Shown here in pieces: positions 27,695-36,209 of a stretch of DNA of 64,000 nt. The DNA is taken from NCBI RefSeq assembly GCF_024584805.1, contig NZ_CP075715.1:6295526-6359525 (forward strand), read 5' to 3'. Under the pieces are notes generated by a model. The model saw only the letters and a program-made list of their open reading frames with translations. It did not search any database and was not told the DNA's origin. The position numbers were made by a program, and so were the translations under genes. The stretch is from Streptomyces sp. FIT100. GTDB lineage: Bacteria > Actinomycetota > Actinomycetes > Streptomycetales > Streptomycetaceae. Within the stretch, counting starts at the first letter, position 1, and every line of letters begins with the position of its first letter.

Positions 27695-28983
27695 GCACCG
27701 AAAAGACCTCCGCCCCCGTGGGCGCGCACGAGGTGGTGAACCCGGAGGCCGCCCATGACGCGGTCACCGCGGTCGACCCCCGGCTGCTGGTGCGCGAGCA
27801 GGGCCTCGCCGGCTACGTGTCGGAGTTCAAGCGCAAGATGCACGCCGGTGACCTCGGCTCGATGCCGGTCGTCGTCGGCCTGATCCTGATCTGCGTGATC
27901 TTCCAGAGCCTGAACTCGAACTTCCTCTCCGCGGAGAACCTCAGCAACATCGCCGTCACGATGGTCGGCACCGGCATGATGGCCGTCGGCATCATCTTCG
28001 TGCTGCTGCTCGGCGAGATCGATCTGTCGGTCGGCGCGGTGAGCGGTGTCTCCGGCGCGATCGTCGCCGTGCTGAGCGTCACCCAAGGCATGAACGAGTG
28101 GCTCGCCCTCCTCGCCGCAGTCGCGGGTGGTGCGCTGATCGGTACCGTCCACGGCTTCTTCTTCGCCAGGATCGGTGCGCCGGCCTTCGCCGTCACCCTC
28201 GCGGGACTGCTCTTCTGGCAGGGCTTCATGCTCCAGCTCCTCGGTGACCAGGGCACCATCAACCTGGACAGCGAGGGCGTGGTCGCGAAGCTGACCACGT
28301 ACTTCTTCGCGGACGTGGCGGCCGCCTACGGCCTCGCCGCGATCGCGGTGGCTGCCTTCTTCCTGTCGGCGTTCTTCGACAGCCGTCGCCGTGAGGCCGC
28401 TGGAATCCCGTCGCGGCCGCTCGCGGACATCCTGCTCCGTACGGCCCTGCTCGCCGTCGTCGCCTTCGGCGCCGCATACATGTTCAACCAGTACAAGGGC
28501 CTGCCGCTCGCGCTGGTGCTGTTCCTGGCGGTCCTGGTGATCACGGACTTCGTACTGCGGCGCACCGCGTACGGCCGGAAGATCTTCGCTCTCGGCGGCA
28601 GCGTCGAGGCCGCTCGGCGCGCCGGTATCAATGTCACCGCGGTCCGGATCTCGGTCTTCGCCATCGCCGGCACCTTCGCCGCCATCGGCGGTCTCTTCTG
28701 GGCCTCGAAGATCGCGGCGGCCAACCAGAGTGCCGGTGCAGGTGAGCTCCTGATGAACGTCATCGCGGCGGCCGTCATCGGCGGCACCAGCCTCTTCGGC
28801 GGCCGGGGCCGCACCTGGAACGCGCTGCTCGGCGTCATGGTGATCGTCTCGATCCAGTACGGACTCGCGCTGGAGGGCATCGCCACGCCGATCCAGTTCA
28901 TGATCACGGGTGGTGTGCTCCTCGCCACCGTCGTGATCGACTCCGTCACCCGCAAGACGCAGAAGACCGCGGGCCGCGCCTGA
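27691..28983 (+). CDS. xylH: Sugar ABC transporter permease, XylH-like
   Basis: A 430-residue membrane protein of the BPD_transp_2 (RbsC/XylH) family with about ten hydrophobic helices, including MMAVGIIFVLLLGEIDLSVG, the family's characteristic loop. The GTG start overlaps the xylG stop (GTGA). With XylF and XylG it forms a pentose-type importer. A strong hairpin 20 bp downstream ends the operon. The length and the long cytoplasmic N-terminus (about 65 residues) agree with other actinobacterial XylH proteins. Confidence 0.9.
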   Translation: MSTEKTSAPVGAHEVVNPEAAHDAVTAVDPRLLVREQGLAGYVSEFKRKMHAGDLGSMPVVVGLILICVIFQSLNSNFLSAENLSNIAVTMVGTGMMAVGIIFVLLLGEIDLSVGAVSGVSGAIVAVLSVTQGMNEWLALLAAVAGGALIGTVHGFFFARIGAPAFAVTLAGLLFWQGFMLQLLGDQGTINLDSEGVVAKLTTYFFADVAAAYGLAAIAVAAFFLSAFFDSRRREAAGIPSRPLADILLRTALLAVVAFGAAYMFNQYKGLPLALVLFLAVLVITDFVLRRTAYGRKIFALGGSVEAARRAGINVTAVRISVFAIAGTFAAIGGLFWASKIAAANQSAGAGELLMNVIAAAVIGGTSLFGGRGRTWNALLGVMVIVSIQYGLALEGIATPIQFMITGGVLLATVVIDSVTRKTQKTAGRA

Positions 28984-29003
28984 CCTCCCGCAGCTTCCCG
29001 CAC

Positions 29004-29039
29004 GCAGTGCCCGGCGCCGGAACCGGCGCCGGGCACTGC
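29004..29039 (+). terminator. Terminator of the xylFGH operon
   Basis: A nearly perfect 17-bp stem with a 2-nt centre (arms at 29004-29020 and 29023-29039; GCAGTGCCCGGCGCCGG side) lies 20 bp downstream of xylH. Confidence 0.85.
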
Positions 29040-29173
29040 TGTGTCCGACCGGCGGCCCGTCGTCGAAAGGCGTGACACTCAAGGCACCGCCCGATGACCG
29101 GCGCCGCGGGCGGAAGATTAGACTCGTCCAATCGATCGGCAAGCTCGACCAGCTCACACGCAAGGAGGCACGG

Positions 29174-31096
29174 GTGGCACTGCTTACCCGTATCAAGGGA
29201 CCGCGCGATCTGGACCGGCTCAGCCCGGAGCAGCTCGACCAGCTGGCCGCAGAGATCCGGACCTTCCTGGTGGACGCCGTATCCAAGACCGGCGGGCACC
29301 TCGGCCCCAATCTCGGCGTGGTCGAGATGACCATCGCCCTCCACCGCGTCTTCGACTCGCCCAACGACAAGGTGCTCTTCGACACCGGGCACCAGAGCTA
29401 CGTCCACAAGCTGCTCACCGGCCGCCAGGACTTCTCGAAGCTGCGTGCCAAGGGCGGCCTGTCCGGCTACCCCTCGCGCGCCGAGTCCGAGCACGACGTC
29501 ATCGAGAACTCCCACGCCTCCACGGTCCTCGGCTGGGCGGACGGCCTCGCCAAGGCCAACCAGGTGCTGAAGAAGGACGACCACGTCGTCGCCGTCATCG
29601 GTGACGGGGCCCTCACCGGCGGCATGGCCTGGGAGGCGCTCAACAACATCGCCGACGCCAAGGACCGCCCGCTCGTCATCGTCGTCAACGACAACGAGCG
29701 CTCGTACGGCCCGACCATCGGCGGCCTCGCCAACCACCTCGCCACCCTGCGCACCACGGACGGCTACGAGCGCTTCCTCGCCCGCGGCAAGGACATCCTG
29801 GGGCGCACCCCCGTCGTCGGGAAGCCGCTCTACGAGACGCTGCACGGAGCGAAGAAGGGCCTGAAGGACTTCATCGCCCCGCAGGGCATGTTCGAGGACC
29901 TCGGCCTGAAGTACGTCGGCCCCATCGACGGCCATGACCTCGCCGCGCTGGAGTCCGCGCTCACCCGCGCGAAACGGTTCGGCGGTCCGGTGATCGTGCA
30001 CTGCCTCACCGAGAAGGGCCGCGGCTACCAGCACGCCGAGCAGGACGAGGCCGACCGCTTCCACGGCATCGGCCCGATCCACCCCGACACCGGCCTGCCC
30101 ATCAAGACCGCCGCGGCCAGCTGGACCTCCGTCTTCGCCGACGAGATGGTCAAGCTCGGCAAGGAGCGCGAGGACATCGTCGCGATCACCGCGGCCATGC
30201 TCCACCCCGTGGGCCTCAAGAAGTTCGCCGACGCCTTCCCCGACCGCGTCTACGACGTCGGTATCGCCGAGCAGCACGCCGCCACCTCCGCGGCCGGCCT
30301 CGCCACCGGTGGGCTCCACCCCGTCTTCGCCGTCTACGCGACCTTCCTCAACCGCGCCTTCGACCAGGTCCTGATGGACGTGGCCCTGCACAAGTGCGGT
30401 GTCACCTTCGTCCTCGACCGGGCCGGAGTCACCGGCGACGACGGCGCCTCCCACAACGGCATGTGGGACATGTCGATCCTCCAGGTCGTCCCGACGCTGC
30501 GGCTGGCCGCCCCGCGCGACGCCGAGCAGCTGCGCGCCCAGCTCCGCGAGGCCGTCGAGGTCAAGGACGCCCCGACCGTCGTGCGCTACTCCAAGGGCGT
30601 CGTCGGCCCCGCCGTCCCGGCCGTCCGCCGCGTCGGCGGCATGGACGTCCTGCGCGAGCCGGGCACCGCCGAGCCCGATGTGCTGCTGGTCTCCGTCGGC
30701 GCGCTTGCGCCCATGTGCCTGGAGATCGCCGGCCTCCTCGACAAGCAGGGCATCTCGACCACCGTCGTCGACCCCCGCTGGGTCAAGCCGGTCGACGAGC
30801 AGCTCGCGCCCCTCGCCGAGCAGCACCGCGTCGTCGTCACCGTCGAGGACAACAGCCGCGCCGGCGGCGTCGGCTCGGCCGTCTCGCAGGCGCTGCGCGA
30901 CGCCGGTGTGGACGTACCGATGCGTGACTTCGGCATCCCGCCGCGCTTCCTCGACCACGCCTCCCGCAAGGAGGTCATGGCCGAGATCGGGCTGACCGCC
31001 CCGGACATCGCCCGCCAGGTCACCGGCCTGGTCTCCACCCTGGACGGACGGCTCGACGACGACCCGGCCGCGGCCCCGGAGCCCGCACGCGACTGA
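29174..31096 (+). CDS. dxs: 1-deoxy-D-xylulose-5-phosphate synthase
   Basis: The 640-residue thiamine-diphosphate enzyme condenses pyruvate and glyceraldehyde 3-phosphate, the first step of the MEP isoprenoid pathway. Visible motifs are GGHLGPNLGVVEMT, the ThDP/Mg-binding GDGALTGGMAWEALNN, and the transketolase-type DVGIAEQHAATSAAGLA and YATFLNRAFDQVLMDV. The GTG at 29174 follows AAGGAGG; longer frames start in the intergenic region. It stands alone between a terminator on each side and is probably the housekeeping copy, since a second dxs lies in the terpenoid operon at 59023-60807. Length is normal. Confidence 0.95.
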   Translation: MALLTRIKGPRDLDRLSPEQLDQLAAEIRTFLVDAVSKTGGHLGPNLGVVEMTIALHRVFDSPNDKVLFDTGHQSYVHKLLTGRQDFSKLRAKGGLSGYPSRAESEHDVIENSHASTVLGWADGLAKANQVLKKDDHVVAVIGDGALTGGMAWEALNNIADAKDRPLVIVVNDNERSYGPTIGGLANHLATLRTTDGYERFLARGKDILGRTPVVGKPLYETLHGAKKGLKDFIAPQGMFEDLGLKYVGPIDGHDLAALESALTRAKRFGGPVIVHCLTEKGRGYQHAEQDEADRFHGIGPIHPDTGLPIKTAAASWTSVFADEMVKLGKEREDIVAITAAMLHPVGLKKFADAFPDRVYDVGIAEQHAATSAAGLATGGLHPVFAVYATFLNRAFDQVLMDVALHKCGVTFVLDRAGVTGDDGASHNGMWDMSILQVVPTLRLAAPRDAEQLRAQLREAVEVKDAPTVVRYSKGVVGPAVPAVRRVGGMDVLREPGTAEPDVLLVSVGALAPMCLEIAGLLDKQGISTTVVDPRWVKPVDEQLAPLAEQHRVVVTVEDNSRAGGVGSAVSQALRDAGVDVPMRDFGIPPRFLDHASRKEVMAEIGLTAPDIARQVTGLVSTLDGRLDDDPAAAPEPARD

Positions 31097-31123
31097 CGAA
31101 CCGATTCATCCGGCGTACGCATT

Positions 31124-31161
31124 GGGCCGGTCGGAGCACCCTGGGCGGCTCCGGCCGGTCC
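31124..31161 (+). terminator. Terminator of dxs
   Basis: GGGCCGGTCGGAGC (31124-31137) pairs with GCTCCGGCCGGTCC (31148-31161) with one T-G pair, followed by TTTCG. Confidence 0.7.
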
Positions 31162-31248
31162 TTTCGTGTGAAAGGCATCCGGTGGACGGGCGGCTTCCCG
31201 TACCCATCTCGATCATGGGCTCATGGCCATGGGTACGGAGGTACACCG

Positions 31249-32760
31249 GTGAGCACAGATCAGCAGCCCCGCCACGACCCCGGGGTGTTCCGCACCAAGA
31301 CGGTGGAGCAGTCGATCCGCGACACCGAGGAGCCCGAGCACGCGCTGAAGAAGTCCCTGTCCGCCTGGGACCTCACCGTCTTCGGCGTCGGCGTCATCAT
31401 CGGCACGGGCATCTTCGTGCTCACCGGCATCGTGGCCAAGGAGAACGCCGGACCCGCGACCGCCCTGGCCTTCGTCGCCTCCGGCATCGTCTGCGCCCTC
31501 GCGGCGCTGTGCTACGCCGAGTTCGCCTCCACCGTGCCGGTGGCCGGTTCGGCGTACACCTTCGCGTACGCCTCGATCGGCGAGCTGCCCGCCTGGATCA
31601 TCGGCTGGGACCTGGTCCTCGAATTCGCCCTCGGCACCGCCGTGGTGGCGGTCGGCTGGTCCGGGTACGTGCGCAGCCTCATGGGCAACGTCGGCTGGGA
31701 CATGCCCCCCGCGCTGGCCGGGCCCGACGTACCGGGCGGCACCTTCGACCTGCTGGCCTTCCTGCTGGTCCTGCTGCTGACCGTCATCCTGGTCGTCGGG
31801 GTGAAGCTGTCGGCCAGGATCACCGCGGTCGTGGTCGCCATCAAGGTCACCGTCGTGCTGATGGTCATCATCGCGGGCCTGTTCTTCATCAAGGGCGCCA
31901 ACTACCAGCCGTTCATCCCGAAGGCCCAGCCGCAGCCGACCGGTGCCGGCCTCGACTCCCCGCTGGTCCAGGTCCTCTTCGGCTACGCGCCCACCAACTT
32001 CGGTGTCATGGGCGTCTTCACCGCGGCCTCCATCGTCTTCTTCGCCTTCATCGGCTTCGACGTCGTGGCCACCGCCGCCGAGGAGACCAGGAACCCGCAG
32101 CGGGACATGCCGCGCGGCATCCTCGGCTCCCTGCTCGTCTGCACGCTGCTCTACGTGGCCGTGTCGCTCGTCGTCACCGGCATGCAGCACTACACGCAGA
32201 TGTCGGCCAGCGCCCCGCTCGCCGACGCCTTCAAATCCGTCGGCCAGCCCTTCTTCGCCGGTGCCATCAGCTTCGGCGCGGCCGTCGGCCTCACCACCGT
32301 CTGCATGATCCTGCTGCTCGGCCAGACCCGGGTGTTCTTCGCGATGAGCCGTGACGGACTGCTGCCGCGCTTCTTCTCCGTCACCCACCCGAAGTTCCGC
32401 ACCCCGTACCGGCCGACGATCCTGCTGGGCGTGATCATCGCCATCGTCGCCGGCTTCACCAGCCTCGAAGAGCTCGCGGCACTGGTGAACATCGGCACGC
32501 TCTTCGCCTTCGTCATCGTGGCGCTCGGCGTCATCGTGCTGCGCCGCACCCGGCCCGACCTGCACCGCGCCTTCCGCACCCCCTGGGTGCCGGTGATCCC
32601 CATCGTGTCCATCGCGGCCTCGTTCTGGCTGATGCTCAACCTCCCGGCCGAGACCTGGCTGCGGTTCGCCATCTGGATGGCCATCGGCATCGTCGTCTAC
32701 TTCCTCTACGGCTACTGGCGCAGCCGCCTCGGCAAGCTGGGCGCGGACGCCAAGTACTGA
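31249..32760 (+). CDS. APC-family amino acid permease
   Basis: A 503-residue transporter with about twelve transmembrane helices. The first helix carries the substrate-binding glycine motif GVGVIIGTGIFVLTG, the hallmark of the amino acid-polyamine-organocation family. The long N-terminal tail (ESIRDTEEPEHALKKSLS-like) resembles cationic amino acid transporters of the CAT/YfnA type. The GTG at 31249 follows GGAGG. It is monocistronic, with a terminator at 32787-32824. The exact substrate cannot be read from the sequence. Confidence 0.9.
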   Translation: MSTDQQPRHDPGVFRTKTVEQSIRDTEEPEHALKKSLSAWDLTVFGVGVIIGTGIFVLTGIVAKENAGPATALAFVASGIVCALAALCYAEFASTVPVAGSAYTFAYASIGELPAWIIGWDLVLEFALGTAVVAVGWSGYVRSLMGNVGWDMPPALAGPDVPGGTFDLLAFLLVLLLTVILVVGVKLSARITAVVVAIKVTVVLMVIIAGLFFIKGANYQPFIPKAQPQPTGAGLDSPLVQVLFGYAPTNFGVMGVFTAASIVFFAFIGFDVVATAAEETRNPQRDMPRGILGSLLVCTLLYVAVSLVVTGMQHYTQMSASAPLADAFKSVGQPFFAGAISFGAAVGLTTVCMILLLGQTRVFFAMSRDGLLPRFFSVTHPKFRTPYRPTILLGVIIAIVAGFTSLEELAALVNIGTLFAFVIVALGVIVLRRTRPDLHRAFRTPWVPVIPIVSIAASFWLMLNLPAETWLRFAIWMAIGIVVYFLYGYWRSRLGKLGADAKY

Positions 32761-32786
32761 ACACACCGGAGTGCCTGACTCCATCC

Positions 32787-32824
32787 GGCCCTGTATGTCC
32801 TGCTTCAGTGGGACATACGGGGCC
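32787..32824 (+). terminator. Terminator of the amino acid permease gene
   Basis: GGCCCTGTATGTCC (32787-32800) pairs with GGACATACGGGGCC (32811-32824), a 14-bp stem with one T-G pair and a 10-nt loop. Confidence 0.8.
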
Positions 32825-32838
32825 TCTACTGTGTGCGC

Positions 32839-34461
32839 ATGCTCACCGCGCCGCTGCCGTCGCCACGGTACGCAGCCGCCGCCGTGCCCCTCGGCGGCCG
32901 GTCACCCGGCGGATACTGGCGGCGGCTCGTCCCCGTCCTCGCCGTCCTCGCGGCCATCACCCGGATCCCTTCCTTCCGGCACCCGCTGTGGAACCCCGAC
33001 GAGGGCCATCTCGCCGTCCAGGCACGGATACTCGCCAGTGGGGGAGCGCTGTACGACACGGTCGTCGACCGCAAGCCGCCGCTGCTGCCCTGGCTGTACG
33101 AGGCCAGCTTCGCCCTCTTCGGCGACGACTCGCTGCGCCCGCTCAAGCTGCTCGCCGTCCTCGCCCAGCTGCTCACCGCCGTGCTGCTGGCCGCGACCGC
33201 ACGCGACCGCTGGGGCGACCGGGCCGGACGCACCACGGGTGTGCTCTATCTGCTCGTCTCGGTCGGGCTCAACCCCGAGGACGCCCAGGCCGCCACCTTC
33301 GAGATCTTCATGCTGCCGTTCACGGCCGCGGCCGTGTGGTGCGCGGGCAGGGGCCGGTGGACCGGGGCCGGGCTTGCCGTCGCCGGGGCGTTCCTGATGA
33401 AGCAGACCGGCGGGGCCGTGCTCGCCCCCGTGCTGTGGCTGCTCTGGCGCAGCGCACCGCGCCCGTCGCCGTACCGGGCCCATCTGCTGCGGATCGCCCT
33501 CGCGTTCACGCTGCCCGTGCTCGGCGCCGCCCTGCTCACCGACCCGTCGGGGTTCCTGTTCTGGACGGTGACCGGCTCCGGCGCGTACGCCGCGTTCACC
33601 GGCTCCGAACTCCACGTCCTCTTCCGCGCCCTGGCGAACACCGCGCTGCTGTGCGCCGCCTGCGCCGGCCTGATCGCCCCCGTCGTCCGGGTGCTGCGGG
33701 TGGCCAGGACCGGCGCGGCCGACCTCTGGCTGTGGCTCGCCGCCTCCGTCGCCGCCGTGCTCCTCGGTTTCCACTTCTTCGGCCACTACTACCTCCAGCT
33801 CCTGCCGCCCCTCACGCTCCTGGCGGCCGCCGCCCTCCAGGTCCTGCCGCGCGACCGGCTCGCCTCGGCGCTGCTGACCTCCGCCGGGGCCTGCGGGCTG
33901 TTCCTGCTCTGGGGGATGCTCGCGCCGCGACCCGAGCTCGCCCATGCGCAGCGGATCGCCGCGGAGGTGCGCCACCGCACAGGCCCGCAGGAGCGGGTGC
34001 TGATGTGGGGCATGCACCCCGAGACGTACTGGCTCGCCGACCGCACGCCCGCCAGCCGTTATCTCACTGCCGGACTGCTCACCAACTACAGCGGCGGGCG
34101 CGACGGCCCCCACGTCGGCGAGAAGTTCGGGATGGCGGGCGCCTGGCCGGTCTTCCTCACCGAGTTGCGGGACCGCCCGCCGGTACTGATCGTCGACGAC
34201 TCGCGCGGCAAGCCGTACGCCCCCGAGGAGCTGCCCACCCTGCGCCGTCTCCTCGCCGGACGGTACGAACCGCTGCCGGACCCCGTCGACGGCGCGGTCC
34301 TCTACGTCCGCTCGCCGGGCGGCTCGGGGGACCCGGAGGGACCGGGCCGCTCGGATGACCTGGCGGACCTGGCGGACCTGGCGGACCTGGCGGACCTGGC
34401 GGACCTGGCGGACCTGGCGGACCCGGCGGACCTGGGGGACCCGGGGGCCTCGGGGGGCTGA
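32839..34461 (+). CDS. Membrane glycosyltransferase, GT-C/ArnT-like
   Basis: The protein of about 540 residues has ten to twelve hydrophobic helices and an acidic catalytic-type motif in its first loop (HPLWNPDEGHLAVQ), followed by DRKPPLLPWLYEASFALFG, typical of GT-C enzymes that use polyprenyl-phosphate sugars. The soluble C-terminal part (from about residue 370) ends in a tandem Asp-Leu-Ala repeat. The ATG at 32839 lacks a ribosome binding site and TACTGT lies 7 nt upstream, so the message could be leaderless; GTG at 32833 is an alternative. The last 160 bp overlap the convergent NYN gene. Acceptor and donor are unknown. Confidence 0.8.
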   Translation: MLTAPLPSPRYAAAAVPLGGRSPGGYWRRLVPVLAVLAAITRIPSFRHPLWNPDEGHLAVQARILASGGALYDTVVDRKPPLLPWLYEASFALFGDDSLRPLKLLAVLAQLLTAVLLAATARDRWGDRAGRTTGVLYLLVSVGLNPEDAQAATFEIFMLPFTAAAVWCAGRGRWTGAGLAVAGAFLMKQTGGAVLAPVLWLLWRSAPRPSPYRAHLLRIALAFTLPVLGAALLTDPSGFLFWTVTGSGAYAAFTGSELHVLFRALANTALLCAACAGLIAPVVRVLRVARTGAADLWLWLAASVAAVLLGFHFFGHYYLQLLPPLTLLAAAALQVLPRDRLASALLTSAGACGLFLLWGMLAPRPELAHAQRIAAEVRHRTGPQERVLMWGMHPETYWLADRTPASRYLTAGLLTNYSGGRDGPHVGEKFGMAGAWPVFLTELRDRPPVLIVDDSRGKPYAPEELPTLRRLLAGRYEPLPDPVDGAVLYVRSPGGSGDPEGPGRSDDLADLADLADLADLADLADLADPADLGDPGASGG

Positions 34462-34823
34462 CGCACCGCCCTCGGACCCATGCACTGCGCGCCCAGCGCC
34501 TCGACCCGCTCGCGCAGCCCCCGGTCCGCGGTCACCACGACCCGGGTGCGGTCAGGGGCGGCCCCGACCAGCTCGACGATGCGGTCGTCACCGCTGCCGG
34601 GCGCGGCCTCGACCCGTACCTCCGGCACGGACTCCACGCCCCGGGCCCGCCCCTCCACGACGAGCACCACCTCGGCGGGCCCGGGATGCCCGGGAATGCC
34701 CTCCCGGGCGACCGGGACGAGCCCGTCGCGCAGCCGCACGGTGGCGCCGAAGCGGTCCCGCCACCATCCGTCGGGGACCGAGCCGACCACGTTCGCGGCA
34801 TCGACGATCAAGAGAATCCGCAT
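34302..34823 (-). CDS. NYN-domain (PIN-like) RNase-type protein
   Basis: A 173-residue protein that starts MRILLIVDAANVVGSVPDGW, the classic beginning of NYN/PIN-like nuclease domains, where the Asp is an active-site residue. Further acidic residues follow in SGDDRIVELVG and VVVTADRGLRERV. The folded domain ends near residue 130; the rest is a Ser/Ala/Arg repeat produced by the 9-bp array. The last 160 bp overlap the end of the convergent glycosyltransferase gene. No ribosome binding site precedes the ATG at 34821-34823, so the transcript may be leaderless. Streptomyces annotations often call this family 'NTP pyrophosphohydrolase', for which I see no motif. Confidence 0.75.
   Translation of the reverse strand: MRILLIVDAANVVGSVPDGWWRDRFGATVRLRDGLVPVAREGIPGHPGPAEVVLVVEGRARGVESVPEVRVEAAPGSGDDRIVELVGAAPDRTRVVVTADRGLRERVEALGAQCMGPRAVRQPPEAPGSPRSAGSARSARSARSARSARSARSARSSERPGPSGSPEPPGERT
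34357..34446. repeat. 9-bp tandem repeat (GACCTGGCG)n shared by two convergent genes
   Basis: Seven exact copies of GACCTGGCG (34357-34419) are followed by three diverged copies up to 34446. On the plus strand they encode (Asp-Leu-Ala)7 at the end of the glycosyltransferase; on the minus strand they encode an (Ala-Arg-Ser)-type repeat at the end of the NYN protein. Because the unit is nine bases, copy changes preserve both frames. Confidence 0.9.
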
Positions 34824-34937
34824 GTCAGGAGGGTTGCACAGACCAGCGTGCGACCGCACTGATCGAAGTGTCCGACGAGTGTTATCGTCACGTCAATCAA
34901 GCGCTTGCACGGCGCTCAGGGAAGGTGGCTAGGGGCA

Positions 34938-36095
34938 ATGGCACTGAGGCTGGTGCGGAGGGCGAAGCAGCGAACGGACAGGGCCCGGCGGCCCGGGAAG
35001 CAGCCCCGCCGCGCTCCCGACGCGACCCCCTCGCTCCCGGCCGACCCCGCCCTGCCGCCCACCACCGGCTGGCTGCTGCGCGGCAAGGACGGCCGGCTCA
35101 CCGCCTACGCGCCGGGCGACCAGGGCATCCTGCGCTGGACCGAGACCCGGCCCGGCGGGCCCGAGTGGGACGGTCCGACGTTCTTCCCGGTGCCCGATCT
35201 GCTGCCGCATTTCGCCCTGGCGCAGGGTGCGGACGGCTATGTGCACCTCGCCGGGACCCTGCGCCGGCGCAACGCGAACGGTGAGAGCGTCACGGAGATG
35301 ACGACGACCATGCAGTACCAGTCCGGCCGCCCCATGCGGCAGTGGCACAGCATGGGCACCCCCTATCCGACGGACCGGGAGCGGGCCGGGCGAATAGGGT
35401 TCCCCTCCTCCCTCATCGACCCCCGGGGCGCCCTGCACGTCTTCATCCGCAACGCCGAAGGCGGGGTGACCCACCGCCCGCAGTCGCTGAACGGCCGCTG
35501 GGGTTCCTGGGCCGATCTCAAGGGCGGCGATGTGCGGGGCGTGCCGGCCGTGGCGACGACCGACGCCGGCCTCACCGAGGTCGTCGCGGTGACGGAGACC
35601 AGCGTCCTGCGCTGGGTCCATGATGCGCTGGGAGCACCGTTCGAACGGGCCGACGACATCGTGGTGGCGGTCGTGCCGGGTTCGGTGAGCTCCGAGCGCA
35701 CCGGCCGCGGACGACTGACCCACTTCTGGCGCGAGGCCGCCACCGGCACCGTCCAGGCGTGGCGCGAGGGCATGGACGAGCCGGCCGCACTGGGCGGCAC
35801 CGGTGGCTGGGGACCGCTCGCGCTGCTCCGCACACCGGTCGACGGGCAGGACTGCACGATCATGGCGCAGAGGGGCCCGGACGGGCGTCCTGCGCTGGCC
35901 GCGTACCCGACGGAGAACGAGTCGGCGGGGGCCGAGTGGACGTCCTCGGGGGAGCCCTGCGTCGGCGTTCCCGCCCTGGCGGTCGACGGCAGCGGACGGG
36001 TGGTGCTGACCGCTCTCGGGGCCGACGGCACGCTGCGGGTGACGCGTCAGAAGGCCGAGTCGGGCCTGGCGATGGAGCCCTGGACCACGGTCTGA
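34938..36095 (+). CDS. Propeller-like protein of unknown function
   Basis: A 385-residue protein with a basic N-terminus (LRLVRRAKQRTDRARR) and at least five repeats of about 50-60 residues, in the style 'ALAQGADGYVHLAGTLRR', 'LIDPRGALHVFIRNAEGGV', 'GRGRLTHFWREAATGTVQAW'. These resemble tectonin/fucose-lectin-type beta-propeller blades (Trp/Phe-rich strand, Gly-turn, polar strand). There is no signal peptide or membrane helix. The ATG at 34938 follows AGGGG. It stands alone and ends at two hairpins. I do not recognise a characterised relative. Confidence 0.65.
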   Translation: MALRLVRRAKQRTDRARRPGKQPRRAPDATPSLPADPALPPTTGWLLRGKDGRLTAYAPGDQGILRWTETRPGGPEWDGPTFFPVPDLLPHFALAQGADGYVHLAGTLRRRNANGESVTEMTTTMQYQSGRPMRQWHSMGTPYPTDRERAGRIGFPSSLIDPRGALHVFIRNAEGGVTHRPQSLNGRWGSWADLKGGDVRGVPAVATTDAGLTEVVAVTETSVLRWVHDALGAPFERADDIVVAVVPGSVSSERTGRGRLTHFWREAATGTVQAWREGMDEPAALGGTGGWGPLALLRTPVDGQDCTIMAQRGPDGRPALAAYPTENESAGAEWTSSGEPCVGVPALAVDGSGRVVLTALGADGTLRVTRQKAESGLAMEPWTTV

Positions 36096-36098
36096 ACC

Positions 36099-36124
36099 CC
36101 CGGCGCCCCGGACGGGGCGCCGGG
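36099..36124 (+). terminator. Terminator of the propeller-like gene
   Basis: CCCGGCGCCCC (36099-36109) pairs with GGGGCGCCGGG (36114-36124) immediately after the stop codon. Confidence 0.8.
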
Positions 36125-36157
36125 ACAAGAACGCGGGGACGGTGGGCCGGGACACAG

Positions 36158-36193
36158 GCGAGGGCCGTACGGGAAATCCCGTACGGCCCTCGC
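36158..36193. terminator. Bidirectional terminator between convergent genes
   Basis: Perfect 16-bp arms flank AAAT, from 36158 to 36193 (GCGAGGGCCGTACGGG on the left). It lies 17 bp past the fadB stop on the minus strand and also backs up the terminator of the plus-strand gene. Confidence 0.85.
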
Positions 36194-36209
36194 GCCGTTC
36201 ACCGGCCGG

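Noticed and set aside
34302..34823. NTP pyrophosphohydrolase
   Set aside because: No Nudix or MazG motif is present; the N-terminus matches NYN/PIN-like domains.
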